Of a DNA stretch of 56,636 nucleotides, positions 9,407 to 17,448 are shown one piece after another (position 1 is the stretch's first letter; every line of letters starts with the position of its first letter). The notes below the pieces were generated by a model that saw nothing but the letters and a program-made list of their open reading frames with translations, had not been told where the DNA came from and ran no database searches. This DNA is from Parvibaculum sp. (GTDB taxonomy: Bacteria > Pseudomonadota > Alphaproteobacteria > Parvibaculales > Parvibaculaceae). A program made the translations under genes and the position numbers. The DNA lies in the NCBI GenBank assembly GCA_019635975.1, contig JAHBYM010000006.1, positions 1 to 56,636 on the forward strand, given 5' to 3'.

Positions 9407-10261
9407 CTAGCCGGCCAGTCCGATGCGGCGGCGGTTCCACGCCTGCAGCAGGTTGATGACGAAAAGCAGTGCGAAGGAAATCACCAGCATGATGGCGGCC
9501 ACCGCCGTCGCGCCGGCATAGTTGAATTCCTCGAGCCGGATGACGATCAGCAGCGGCGCGATTTCCGACACATAGGGAATGTTGCCGGCGATGAAGATGA
9601 CCGAACCGTATTCGCCGACGCCGCGCGCGAAGGCCAGCGCAAAACCGGTCAGCAGCGGCGGCATCAACGCCGGCAGCACAATGCGCCGGACGGTCTGGAA
9701 ACGCGTGGCGCCGAGCGTGGCGGAGGCTTCCTCCAGCTCCTTGTCGAAATCGGCCAGCACCGGCTGCACCGTGCGGACGACGAAGGGCAATCCGATAAAG
9801 ACCAGCGCGACGACGATGCCGAGCGGCGTGAAGGCGACCTTCAGCCCGAGCGGCGCCAGAAAGCTGCCAAGCCAGCCGTTCGGCGCGTAAAGCGCGGTGA
9901 AGGCGAGGCCGGCCACCGCCGTCGGCAGCGCGAAGGGCAGGTCGATTGCCGCGTCGAGCAGGCGCTTGCCGGGAAAGCTGTAACGCACCAGCACCCAGGC
10001 GACGAGCAGGCCGAACACCGCGTTGAGGCCGGCTGCGATCAGCGCCGTGCCGAAGCTCAGCTTCAGCGCCGCCACGGTGCGCGCGTCCGATGCCAGCCGC
10101 CAGAATTCCGCCCAGCCGAGACCGGCCGAGGTGATGAAGACGCCGGCAAGCGGAATGAGAATGATCAGGCTGAGCCAGGTCAGCGTCAGCCCCATGGTCA
10201 GGCCGAAGCCCGGCAGCACGGAGGGCGCCGGGCGCGGCAGTGCGATTTGCCCGAAGGTCAT
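9407..10261 (-). CDS. cysT: Sulfate ABC transporter permease CysT (CysU)
   Basis: 284 residues from the ATG at 10261, preceded by a purine-rich GGAGCGGAACGGAA; the frame is open 15 codons further up without homology. Six membrane helices (first GLTLTWLSLIILIPLAGVFI), the EAA loop ELEEASATLGATRFQTVRRI, and the family segment FARGVGEYGSVIFIAGNIPY. It forms the sulfate channel with CysW. 170 bases separate its start from the upstream binding-protein gene. Confidence 0.93.
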   Translation of the reverse strand: MTFGQIALPRPAPSVLPGFGLTMGLTLTWLSLIILIPLAGVFITSAGLGWAEFWRLASDARTVAALKLSFGTALIAAGLNAVFGLLVAWVLVRYSFPGKRLLDAAIDLPFALPTAVAGLAFTALYAPNGWLGSFLAPLGLKVAFTPLGIVVALVFIGLPFVVRTVQPVLADFDKELEEASATLGATRFQTVRRIVLPALMPPLLTGFALAFARGVGEYGSVIFIAGNIPYVSEIAPLLIVIRLEEFNYAGATAVAAIMLVISFALLFVINLLQAWNRRRIGLAG

Positions 10262-10431
10262 TTCCGTTCCGCTCCGTCCTGGCGTGCTACCGCGACCCAT
10301 GTGCAAAACAGTTTCCCGCTCTCATCCCTTTGCCAGCGCATGACGAGGCGCGGTCGTTCTTCCTGCGCCGGCTGGGATGTGGTGCCGCGCGCCGTCGGTT
10401 CCGGTTTCATGGCGCGACATTTCGCTTCTGC

Positions 10432-11445
10432 TCAGCGGCCGGGCTGGTAAATCTGGTCGAACACGCCGCCGTCGCCGAAATGCTCGGGCTGCGCTTTCGC
10501 CCAGCCGCCGAACTTGTCGTCGATGGTGAAGAGTTTGACCTCCGGGAAGCGCGCGATGTCTTCCGCGGCGGCGTGTTGTGCGTCGCGCGGCCGGTAATAA
10601 TGCCTGGCGGCGAGGCGTTGACCTTCGGGCGAATAGAGGTAGTTCAGATAGGCTTCGGCGACCTTGCGGCTGCCCTTGCGGTCGGCGTTCTTGTCGACGA
10701 GCGCGACGGGCGGTTCGGCGAGGATCGAGATCGACGGCACGACGATCTCGAACTGACCGGGGAATTCGGCCTGGGCGAGGAAGGCTTCGTTTTCCCATGA
10801 GATGAAAACGTCGCCGATGCCGCGCTGCACGAAGGTGTTGGTGGAGCCGCGGGCGCCGGAGTCGAGCACCGGAACGTGCTCGTAGATCTTGCGCACGAAC
10901 TCCTTGGCCGCGTCCTCGTCGCCACCGGTCTGCTCGAGCTCGAAGGCCCAGGCCGCGAGATAGTTCCAGCGCGCGCCGCCCGAGGTCTTCGGGTTGGGGG
11001 TGATGACCTCGACGTCGTCCTTGATGAGATCGCTCCAGGTCAGGATGTTCTTGGGATTGCCCGCCCGCACCAGGAAGACGATGGTGGACAGGTAGGGCGA
11101 GGAGTTGAGCGGGAACTCGCTCTGCCAGCCCGGCTGGATCAGCCCGGCATCCTCAAGGGCGTAGATGTCGCCGGCCAGCGGCATGGTGACCACGTCGGCG
11201 GGAAGGCCTTCGAGCACGGTACGCACCTGGGCGGCGGAGCCGCCGTGGGTGTTGGTGATGACCACGTCCTTGCCGGTGGTCTCCTTCCAGTGGGCGGCGA
11301 AGGCCTCGTTGAAGGCGCGGTAGAGCTCGCGGGTGGGGTCATAGGAAACGTTGGTCAGCGCGTCCTGGGCGATGGCCGATGCGGGCAGCGCGACCGCCGC
11401 CAGCATCATCGCCGCAGCGACGGCTCGAAATCGGGAGAGGGTCAT
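10432..11445 (-). CDS. sbp: Periplasmic sulfate-binding protein
   Basis: 337 residues from the ATG at 11445, which has a strong GGAGGACTTG site upstream. A Sec signal peptide (ALPASAIAQ) is expected to be cleaved around residue 25. The mature protein shows the Sbp/CysP pattern: [43 protein letters not shown] and the loop [18 protein letters not shown] that in solved homologues supplies backbone contacts to the sulfate dianion. It delivers sulfate or thiosulfate to CysTW. Sbp and CysP cannot be separated by eye, so sbp is a family label. Confidence 0.9.
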   Translation of the reverse strand: MTLSRFRAVAAAMMLAAVALPASAIAQDALTNVSYDPTRELYRAFNEAFAAHWKETTGKDVVITNTHGGSAAQVRTVLEGLPADVVTMPLAGDIYALEDAGLIQPGWQSEFPLNSSPYLSTIVFLVRAGNPKNILTWSDLIKDDVEVITPNPKTSGGARWNYLAAWAFELEQTGGDEDAAKEFVRKIYEHVPVLDSGARGSTNTFVQRGIGDVFISWENEAFLAQAEFPGQFEIVVPSISILAEPPVALVDKNADRKGSRKVAEAYLNYLYSPEGQRLAARHYYRPRDAQHAAAEDIARFPEVKLFTIDDKFGGWAKAQPEHFGDGGVFDQIYQPGR

Positions 11446-11496
11446 GGGGACAAGTCCTCCGGTTGGTGACCCTGTAATCTCGACATGTCCTGTCGT

Positions 11497-11511
11497 CTTT
11501 AACAACGAAAG
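11497..11511. promoter_or_regulatory. Weak dyad upstream of sbp
   Basis: CTTT-N7-AAAG lies about 55 bases ahead of the sbp start in the 104-base gap between the Rrf2 gene and sbp. The gap is more AT-rich than its surroundings, so it may hold a second promoter for the transport genes. I see no copy of the larger dyad found upstream of the Rrf2 gene. Confidence 0.25.
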
Positions 11512-11549
11512 TTAGTACCGAAATAGGGCACTTTCCGGAAATTCGAATC

Positions 11550-12014
11550 TCAATGTGTGAGGATTTCCGGAACCGGCTCGCGGGCAACCTCGGTGGGCGT
11601 GCGCCCGGCAAGGGCGTCAGCAAGGGTGGTTCCATCCATCAGCAGAAGCGTGGCGGTGTAGGTGTCGGCGAAGAGGCGCCGCACCACGCAGGTCTTCTCG
11701 TCGCGGCAATCCTCGCAGCGGCGGTAGGCCGTCCGCGAGATGCAGGGCAAAGGCGCGATGGGGCCATCGACAGCGCGGAGAACGGCGCCGATGGTGAGTT
11801 CGTCGGGCCGCGTCACCAGGACGTACCCGCCGGCGCGGCCGCGGCGGCTTTCCACGATGCCCTTCCGCTTCAGGTCCAACAGGATGTGCTCGAGGAACTT
11901 CCGCGGCACCCCGGCGTCGGAGGCGATCTCCTCGATCTGGAGGGAGGTGCCGTTGTGCTGCTCGGCGAGGCGGAACAGCGCCTTGAACGCATACTTGGCT
12001 TTCTGGGAAATCAT
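11550..12014 (-). CDS. Rrf2/IscR-family regulator with four clustered cysteines
   Basis: 154 residues from the ATG at 12014. The N-terminal winged helix (MISQKAKYAFKALFRLAEQ, IEEIASDAGVPRKFLEHILL, SRRGRAGGYVL) is classic Rrf2. Cys91, Cys100, Cys103 and Cys109 sit in the region where IscR and RirA bind an iron-sulfur cluster (IscR uses Cys92, 98 and 104), though the spacing differs. It is the first gene ahead of sbp-cysT-cysW-cysA on the same strand, so it probably controls sulfate uptake and itself. An IscR-like operator overlaps its own -10 element. CymR, another Rrf2 sulfur regulator, lacks such cysteines, so this looks like an Fe-S type. Confidence 0.88.
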   Translation of the reverse strand: MISQKAKYAFKALFRLAEQHNGTSLQIEEIASDAGVPRKFLEHILLDLKRKGIVESRRGRAGGYVLVTRPDELTIGAVLRAVDGPIAPLPCISRTAYRRCEDCRDEKTCVVRRLFADTYTATLLLMDGTTLADALAGRTPTEVAREPVPEILTH

Positions 12015-12023
12015 CGCGTTTCC

Positions 12024-12048
12024 ATACCCGACTGTTGAAGTCGTGTAT
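12024..12048. promoter_or_regulatory. IscR type-1-like operator upstream of the Rrf2 gene
   Basis: Two 10-base arms, ATACCCGACT and AGTCGTGTAT, are reverse complements at 9 of 10 positions around a 5-base spacer. Against my recollection of the E. coli IscR type-1 consensus (ATASYYGACT, spacer, AGTCRRSTAT) nearly every position fits. It overlaps the predicted -10 box, 10 bases before the ATG, the expected place for autorepression. Confidence 0.7.
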
Positions 12049-12072
12049 AGGCGCGGCCGACGCCAAGGTGAA
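12044..12072 (-). promoter_or_regulatory. Probable promoter of the Rrf2 regulator gene
   Basis: On the minus strand: -35 TTCACC (12072-12067), 17-base spacer, -10 TATACA (12049-12044). Transcription would start around 12037, leaving a short leader. The type-1-like dyad covers the -10 box. Confidence 0.5.
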
Positions 12073-12076
12073 CGAT

Positions 12077-12309
12077 TCAGACGCGGACGAAGGCGAGATA
12101 CGTGGGCACCCTTCCGGCGGCGATCGCCTTCCGCTCGTAGCGCGTGCCGGGCCAGCCGGCGAAGGGCTGAGTCCAGTCCGAGGCGCGCTCCGCGGTCCAT
12201 CGGAAATCCGGGCGGGCCAGGACGAGTGCGAGGGTCCACTCGACATAAGAGGCGATATCGCTGGCGAAACGGAGATCGCCGCGTCGCTTCAGCACGCGGG
12301 CGAATAGAG
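12077..12309 (-). pseudogene. trmB: Beheaded trmB: C-terminal remnant of tRNA (guanine-N7-)-methyltransferase
   Basis: The frame encodes LFARVLKRRGDLRFASDIAS and then, after about 20 residues, DWTQPFAGWPGTRYERKAIA and a final PTYLAFVRV. These are the last roughly 75 residues of the m7G46 tRNA methyltransferase family, including the GTRYE-K element that contacts the tRNA and SAM side. The N-terminal SAM-binding half (about two thirds of the usual protein) is missing. Homology stops near 12309, inside the 3' end of the esterase gene, with no start codon for a complete enzyme. A GTG at 12295 could only make a 72-residue fragment. A functional trmB must lie elsewhere or the activity is lost. Confidence 0.75.
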
Positions 12310-13194
12310 GCGTGTTTCGGTGCCGAGAAGTTTCAGGAACATTTCCTGCACCTCGTCATAGGCATTGTCGAATTGCGCCATCGCGACTTCCGGCGCGGCA
12401 ATCGCGGCGCGGCGCCAGATTTCCTCGAAACTGCCGGGCGCGCCGCCCTCGCTCACCCAGACCGGCGCATCGTCGAAGAAGCCCCAGCCTTCCATCAGCG
12501 GTACAACACCCGGGTCGCGGTAGCCGCCGGCGCCGTCGCCCAGCACCGCGATGCCCGCATCCGGATAGCGTTCGGCGATTTCGACCGCATACCAGGGCGC
12601 GGCGATGCCGCCGGCGCTCGATCCGGCCACAAGCACGTGCTCGGGCGCCTTCGCATTGCGGTAGACCCAGTCGAGCACGGCGCGGACATTGGCGCGGCCG
12701 CGATGGCGCACCGTGAATTCTTCTTTCCAGCTATCGTAAGTCACGTCTCTATGCCCAAGATGCACGTCGCCGGTGCAATAGGTGACGAAAACCTGCGTCC
12801 AGTCCTTCAGCGGGTTGTCCGCATGGCTTTCGTCGAAGACGCCCTTCAGCTTGCGCGGGTCGTTGTGATCGATCTGCGATGTCGGGATATAGGGCGTCGG
12901 CTCCTCATCGAGCGAACATAGATTGCCGTTCCAGCAGGCGCCGCCGCCATTGAGAAAGACGAAGAGGCGGTCGGCGCGGCCCGGCTTCACATGGAACTCG
13001 AAGGGCGTGCCAAGCGCGCAGGAGGTCTCGCCGCCGGGTGCGATGGTGGTCCAGCCGGGCTCGAGCGCCGCCAGCGTCGGCAGCGCCGCGGCCGGGCCGC
13101 CGCGCATCGTCGTGAAGGCGCCGAGGGCGACAGCCACAATGGCGAGGAGGCCGAGGGCGAGCCCCGGCGTGAATTTCGGTGTTTCGGCGGTCAT
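12289..13194 (-). CDS. Pectin-acetylesterase-like hydrolase, probably C-terminally truncated
   Basis: 301 residues with an N-terminal hydrophobic anchor (GLALGLLAIVAVALGAF) and the PAE/NOTUM family landmarks FVFLNGGGACWNG (79-90), VTYCTGDVHLG and the nucleophile motif GSSAGG with Ser193. In the related human enzyme NOTUM the catalytic Asp and His lie roughly 108 and 157 residues after the serine; here the chain stops 108 residues after it, so both are probably lost. The stop codon falls at the junction with the trmB remnant, in another frame. It would be a secreted or membrane-tethered deacetylase if intact. Most likely it is a damaged gene. Confidence 0.75.
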   Translation of the reverse strand: MTAETPKFTPGLALGLLAIVAVALGAFTTMRGGPAAALPTLAALEPGWTTIAPGGETSCALGTPFEFHVKPGRADRLFVFLNGGGACWNGNLCSLDEEPTPYIPTSQIDHNDPRKLKGVFDESHADNPLKDWTQVFVTYCTGDVHLGHRDVTYDSWKEEFTVRHRGRANVRAVLDWVYRNAKAPEHVLVAGSSAGGIAAPWYAVEIAERYPDAGIAVLGDGAGGYRDPGVVPLMEGWGFFDDAPVWVSEGGAPGSFEEIWRRAAIAAPEVAMAQFDNAYDEVQEMFLKLLGTETRLYSPAC

Positions 13195-13367
13195 GGGGGC
13201 TTTTCCTCCGGCGCGGGTTGTTTTTTCGATTATGGGACGCGGCGGGTCGCCGGCCTAGCCCCGGCCTGCATGCCTGCCGGTTCCGGTTCGCATGGCGCTT
13301 TTCCCGAAAAAATGGCATTTTTATCGGCGAATCGCGGCTTTGGCCGCAGAGGACAGGCGACCCCCGC

Positions 13368-14087
13368 ATGAAGATCGGCGACACGCGGCCCGTATCGACC
13401 ACCTCCTCCTCGACCCAGCGCGAGCGCGGCCGGACGGGCGAGGCTGCGGGTGTCGGCGCGGGCCGTCTCGTCAGCGACAGCGCCAGCATCATGGGCATCC
13501 CCGAGGCCGAGATCACGCCCGCGGTGCGCGATGCGCTGATGGCGCTGATGGGCGAGGTCGACCGGCTGCGGCGCGACATGACGGCCATGCAGGACCGGTT
13601 GCGCGAGGCTGAAGCGCTTGCCGACCGCGATCCGCTGATCCCGGCGCTCAATCGCCGCGCCTTTGTGCGCGAGCTTTCCCGCGTCATCGCCTTCGGGCGG
13701 CGCTATGGCGAGCCGGCGGGTCTTGTCTATTTCGACATCGACAATTTCAAGCAGGTCAACGACCGGCACGGTCATTCGGCGGGCGATGCGGTGTTGCATC
13801 ACCTGACGAAGCTCGTTCTCGACAATATCCGCGAGACCGACATTGTCGGCCGTCTCGGCGGCGACGAGATCGGCGTCATTCTGGCGCGCGCCGACGAGGA
13901 AACGGCAAAGGCCAAGGCGGCGGCGCTTGCAAAGCTCGTCGCCGAGCGGCCGCTCAAATTCGAGGACAAGGAATTGCCGCTGTCGATTTCGGTGGGCGCC
14001 GTCGCCTTCACCGGCGAGGACGAGGCGGCCGATGCGCTGGCCCGCGCCGACAAGGCGATGTACGAGGCCAAGCGCGGCGAGGAGTGA
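13368..14087 (+). CDS. GGDEF-domain protein (putative diguanylate cyclase, GGDEI variant)
   Basis: 240 residues from the ATG at 13368; the open frame upstream is long but repetitive and without homology. Residues 1-60 are low-complexity, 60-85 a short coiled coil, and 88-240 a GGDEF domain: metal-binding Asp123 in FDIDNFKQVNDRHGH, signature GGDEI at 164-168 instead of GGDEF, and an intact RxxD inhibitory site (RETD, 155-158) at the correct spacing. Such proteins make cyclic di-GMP from two GTP in the cytoplasm. Ile in place of Phe is uncommon, so activity needs testing. No sensor domain is attached. Confidence 0.87.
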   Translation: MKIGDTRPVSTTSSSTQRERGRTGEAAGVGAGRLVSDSASIMGIPEAEITPAVRDALMALMGEVDRLRRDMTAMQDRLREAEALADRDPLIPALNRRAFVRELSRVIAFGRRYGEPAGLVYFDIDNFKQVNDRHGHSAGDAVLHHLTKLVLDNIRETDIVGRLGGDEIGVILARADEETAKAKAAALAKLVAERPLKFEDKELPLSISVGAVAFTGEDEAADALARADKAMYEAKRGEE

Positions 14088-14096
14088 GCGCCGGCC

Positions 14097-14303
14097 TCAC
14101 GCGATAATATCCGGAAACAATATGTCCTCGATCTCCTGGATGCGGTCGCGCAGGTGCAGCTTGCGCTTTTTCAGCCGTTTGATCTGCAGGTGGTCGGGGC
14201 GCGGCGTGCTTTCGAGCGCATAGATCGCCATGTCGAGGTCGCGATGCTCTTCCTTCAGCGTCGCCAGCGTCTGGCGCAGTTCTTCTTCCTCGCGTTCGGT
14301 CAT
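14097..14303 (-). CDS. DUF465 (YdcH-like) protein
   Basis: 68 residues, highly charged and helical, with the YdcH/DUF465 pattern LKEEHRDLDMAIYALES ... LQIKRLKKRKLHLRDRIQEI. The family forms small helical hairpins of unknown function. Its ATG overlaps the ubiX TGA by four bases (ATGA), so it is translationally coupled to ubiX. A second DUF465 gene lies on the other side of ubiX (15044). Confidence 0.85.
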   Translation of the reverse strand: MTEREEEELRQTLATLKEEHRDLDMAIYALESTPRPDHLQIKRLKKRKLHLRDRIQEIEDILFPDIIA

Positions 14304-14935
14304 TTGCGTGGTTTGCCCGGCGGTTTGCGCACGGGGCTGCGGCGGCCGTCCTTCAGGTCCTCGCCCCAGCGCCGCGTATCGGGCGCCTCAAGGCCGAACA
14401 GGTCGAGCATCCGCGCCGAAGTCTGCGTCACCATCTCGTCGATCGAGGCGGGCTTTGCATAAAGCGCCGGCACCGGCGGGGCGATGATGGCGCCGATTTC
14501 GGATAGCTGCGTCATGGTGCGCAGATGGCCCGTGTGCAGCGGCGTCTCGCGCACCATCAGCACCAGCCGCCGCCGCTCCTTCAGCATCGTGTCGGCGGCG
14601 CGCGTCAACAGCGTCGATGTTACGCCGGTCGAGATTTCCGACATCGTGCGCACCGAACAGGGCGCGACGATCATGCCGAGCGTCTTGAACGAACCCGACG
14701 CGATCGCCGCGCCGATATCGTCCAGCCGGTAGCGCGTATGGGCCAGCGCCTCGACATCCTTCGGCTTCAGCCCGGTTTCGTAGCCCAGCGCGTCTTCGGC
14801 GGCCCGCGTCATCACCAGATGCGTTTCGACGCCCAGTGAACCCAGCATTTCAAGCAGGCGTACGCCATAGGCGACGCCCGAGGCGCCGGAGATTCCCACA
14901 ACAAGACGAGGCGGAGTTCGGCCGGATTTGCTCAT
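14300..14935 (-). CDS. ubiX: Flavin prenyltransferase UbiX
   Basis: 211 residues from the ATG at 14935, preceded by AAGGTGGGG. The FMN-binding start VVGISGASGVAYGVRLLEML, the HLVMTRAAEDALGYETG segment, IVAPCSVRTMSEISTG and the C-terminal MVRETPLHTGHLRTMTQL define the UbiX/Pad1 family. It prenylates FMN to make the cofactor used by UbiD decarboxylases, needed in ubiquinone synthesis. The longer frame upstream (23 codons) has no homology and was rejected. No ubiD is seen in the window. Confidence 0.93.
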   Translation of the reverse strand: MSKSGRTPPRLVVGISGASGVAYGVRLLEMLGSLGVETHLVMTRAAEDALGYETGLKPKDVEALAHTRYRLDDIGAAIASGSFKTLGMIVAPCSVRTMSEISTGVTSTLLTRAADTMLKERRRLVLMVRETPLHTGHLRTMTQLSEIGAIIAPPVPALYAKPASIDEMVTQTSARMLDLFGLEAPDTRRWGEDLKDGRRSPVRKPPGKPRK

Positions 14936-15043
14936 AACCCCACCTTTACAATGCCCCGGCTTTCTTTGCGAGTGGGGTTCGACAAGGGGCCGAAAAAGAG
15001 TCACACTTTGGGGGTCTGAAGTTTAACGAAAGGACGGAATGAG

Positions 15044-15226
15044 ATGGCTCTGGAGTCTCACATTGCCGAGCTTCGTGATCGCCACCGGGCGCTGGAACTG
15101 GAAATCGAGGCCGAAATACACCATCCCAGCAGCGACGACCTCCACATCGCCGAATTGAAGAAGCAGAAGCTTCGACTGAAGGAAGAAATCGAAAGGCTTG
15201 GCAGCGAAAGACCCGTTGCCGCCTGA
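15044..15226 (+). CDS. DUF465 (YdcH-like) protein
   Basis: 60 residues: MALESHIAELRDRHRALELE, then HPSSDDLHIAELKKQKLRLK, ending in EEIERLGSERPVAA. The two short antiparallel helices and the LKKQKLRLKEEI motif are typical of DUF465. A GGACGG element precedes the ATG. It is divergent from ubiX and the other DUF465 gene, with about 105 bases between starts, so one shared promoter region may serve both. Function unknown. Confidence 0.87.
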   Translation: MALESHIAELRDRHRALELEIEAEIHHPSSDDLHIAELKKQKLRLKEEIERLGSERPVAA

Positions 15227-15301
15227 CACGAACAGGCAAACCAGTGACATCAACCCGCGCCGGGCCCCCAAGCCCGGCGCTTTGCATTTCGGGGCGTCCG
15301 C

Positions 15302-16925
15302 CTACAGACCTTCCGCCGTCTCGCGCAGCTTGAATTTCTGGATCTTGCCCGTCGAGGTTTTCGGCAGCTCGGTGAAGATCACCGTCTTCGGACATTTGAA
15401 ATGCGCGAGGTTGGCGCGGCAATGTTCGATTACGTCTTTCTCGGTGAGCGTCGCGCCCGCTTTCAGCGTCACGAAGGCGCAAGGCGTCTCGCCCCATTTC
15501 TCGTCGGGGCGCGCCACCACGGCGGCTTCCAGAATGTCGGGATGCCTGTAGAGCGCGTCTTCCACCTCGATCGACGAAATGTTTTCGCCGCCCGAAATGA
15601 TGATGTCCTTCGAGCGATCCTTGAGCTGGATGTAATTGTCCTTGTGCCAGACGCCGAGATCGCCGGAATGGAACCAGCCGCCGGCAAAGGCTTCCGTCGT
15701 CGCCTTCGGGTTCTTCAGATAGCCCTTCATTGTCACATTGCCGCGGAACATCACCTCGCCCATCGTCTCGCCGTCGCGCGGCACTTCCTCCATGGTTTCC
15801 GGATCGCGCACCGAAATCCCTTCCAGCACCACATAGTTGACGCCCTGCCGCGCCTTCACTTCGGCGCGCTTGTCCGTTTCGAGTGCGTCCCATTCGTCGT
15901 GCCAGGCGTTTACCACCGCCGGCCCGTAGGTTTCGGTCAGTCCGTAGACATGGATCACGTTGAAGCCTTCGGCTTCCAGCTTGCGGATGGTGGCGGCGGG
16001 CGGCGGCGCGGCGGCGGCGAAATAGTTGACCACATTCGGCAGCTTCCGCTTCTCCTCCGCCGTGGCGTTGATCAGGAACCCCATCACGGTCGGCGCGCCG
16101 GCCATGTGTCACCTTGTGGTCGGCAATCGCGGCAAAGATGTTCGCCGCCGTCACGCGGCGGAGGCAAACATGCGTACCGGCGACCACGCTCAAGGACCAG
16201 GTGAAGCACCAGCCGTTGCAATGGAACATCGGCACCGTCCAGAGATAGACCGATTGTCCCGTCATCCCCGCCGTCACGATGTTGCCCATGCCGAGCAGAT
16301 AGGCGCCGCGATGATGATAGACGACGCCTTTCGGGTTGCCGGTCGTGCCGGAGGTATAGTTGAGGCTGATCGCCTGCCATTCGTCGGCCGGCAATTGCCA
16401 GTTGAAATGCGGGTCGCCCTTGGCGATGAAGCTTTCGTAATCCGTCTCCCCGATCTTCTCGCCCGGCCCGTCGTAAAATTCATCGTCAATGTCGATGACG
16501 AAGGGCTTGACCTTGGCCAGCGCCAGCGCGTCCTTCGCCAGCCCCGCGAACTCCCGGTCGACGAACAGCGCCTTCGCTTCCCCGTGATCGAGCATGAAGC
16601 CGATCGCGGCGGCGTCGAGCCGCGTGTTGATGGTGTTGACGACCGCGCCGGTCATCGCCGGCCCGTAATGCAGTTCCAGCATTTCGGGAATGTTCGGCGC
16701 GATCACCGCCACCGTATCGCCGAGCCCGATGCCGCGTTCCGAGAGCGCCGAGGCGAGCTTCCGGCAGCGCGCATAAAGCGTCGCATAGTCGCGGCGCAGG
16801 CTCCCATGCACCACCGCGAGTTTCTCGGGATAAACCTCCGCCGCCCGCTTCAGGAAACTCAGCGGCGACAGCGGCTGGTGATTGGCCGGGCTCTTGTCGA
16901 GACCGGTTTCATAAGGGTTGGTCAT
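15302..16925 (-). pseudogene. AMP-forming acyl-CoA ligase broken by a frameshift
   Basis: Two overlapping frames make one protein of about 540 residues. The first (from 16925, MTNPYETGLDKSPANHQPLS) holds the N-terminal domain with the AMP-binding loop NYTSGTTGNPKGV and VPMFHCNGWCF. The second (from about 16105, MAGAPTVMGFL) carries YGLTETYGP, GGWFHSGDLGV, DRSKDIIISGGENISS and the catalytic lysine in TSTGKIQKFKL. The frames meet at the codons for DHKVTH|MAGAP. Relatives read KVTHMCGAP here, so about two bases are missing near 16105-16112. Overall it resembles medium-chain or DmdB-like ligases. It is either a true pseudogene or a sequencing error. Confidence 0.85.
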
Positions 16926-17059
16926 GGAAGTGCCTCGTCGCGCGGGGGAGGGGATGTTTCGCCGACGTTACTAAGGGGGTGAGCCAGCGGCAAGGTGGGA
17001 GGAAGTTGATGCCATTGCGCAAATTTTGAGCACTGAACAAACCAAAAGTAAAAGTGTCA

Positions 17060-17077
17060 CCCCGGCGAAAGCCGGGG
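17060..17077. repeat. Intergenic hairpin CCCCGGC-GAAA-GCCGGGG
   Basis: A perfect 7-bp stem closed by a GAAA tetraloop. The surrounding context (GTCAC before, TCC after) is the familiar form of a short palindromic repeat found many times per genome in alphaproteobacteria. Confidence 0.7.
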
Positions 17078-17235
17078 TCCATGGGCGGAACGGCCAACAC
17101 CGACGTCACAGTTGCTCCCAACACTCCCCACATTCGTCACCCCCGGGGCTTTACCTCTGCCTCGCCCCACCCAAAGGTGTCATCCTGGCACTTGTTGCAT
17201 CAGCTTTTTTCTACTCCCCAACCCCCATTTCGTCT

Positions 17236-17256
17236 TTGCCGGGCTTGACCCGGCAA
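17236..17256. repeat. Intergenic hairpin TTGCCGGG-CTTGA-CCCGGCAA
   Basis: A perfect 8-bp stem with a 5-base loop, directly abutting the left arm of the longer inverted repeat at 17257. It is another common dispersed palindrome rather than a gene-specific terminator. Confidence 0.7.
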
Positions 17257-17368
17257 TCCAGAAGCTGCGCGCCGCGCGGCGTCTCTCTTCGCAAAAACTT
17301 TCTTCGGTCTCGCGGCATCTGGTTCAAGGAATCTTTTCGAAGAGAGACGCCGCTTTGCGGCTTCTGGA
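17257..17368. repeat. Long inverted repeat upstream of prpE
   Basis: The left arm (17257-17291, TCCAGAAGC ... GTCTCTCTTCG) and right arm (17338-17368, CGAAGAGAGAC ... GCTTCTGGA) are reverse complements over about 31 bases with a few mismatches, around a 46-base centre. It lacks a reading frame, so it is a REP- or MITE-like element rather than an insertion sequence. Confidence 0.72.
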
Positions 17369-17448
17369 CCCCCGGGTCGTTACCTCGACCCCGAAAGCCG
17401 CTGTGCTAGTCTCGCCCCAACAAGAAACTCACCGGGGAGGCTCACGCG

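Larger units (their letters stand above)
16926..17448. other. 523-base intergenic region rich in palindromic repeats
   Basis: It separates the frameshifted ligase from prpE and holds no convincing reading frame. It contains a GAAA-loop hairpin (17060-17077), a CTTGA-loop hairpin (17236-17256) and a long inverted repeat (17257-17368), all of the kind dispersed between genes of alphaproteobacterial genomes. The last 40 bases supply the prpE leader, with a possible -10 TAGTCT near 17414. Confidence 0.7.
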
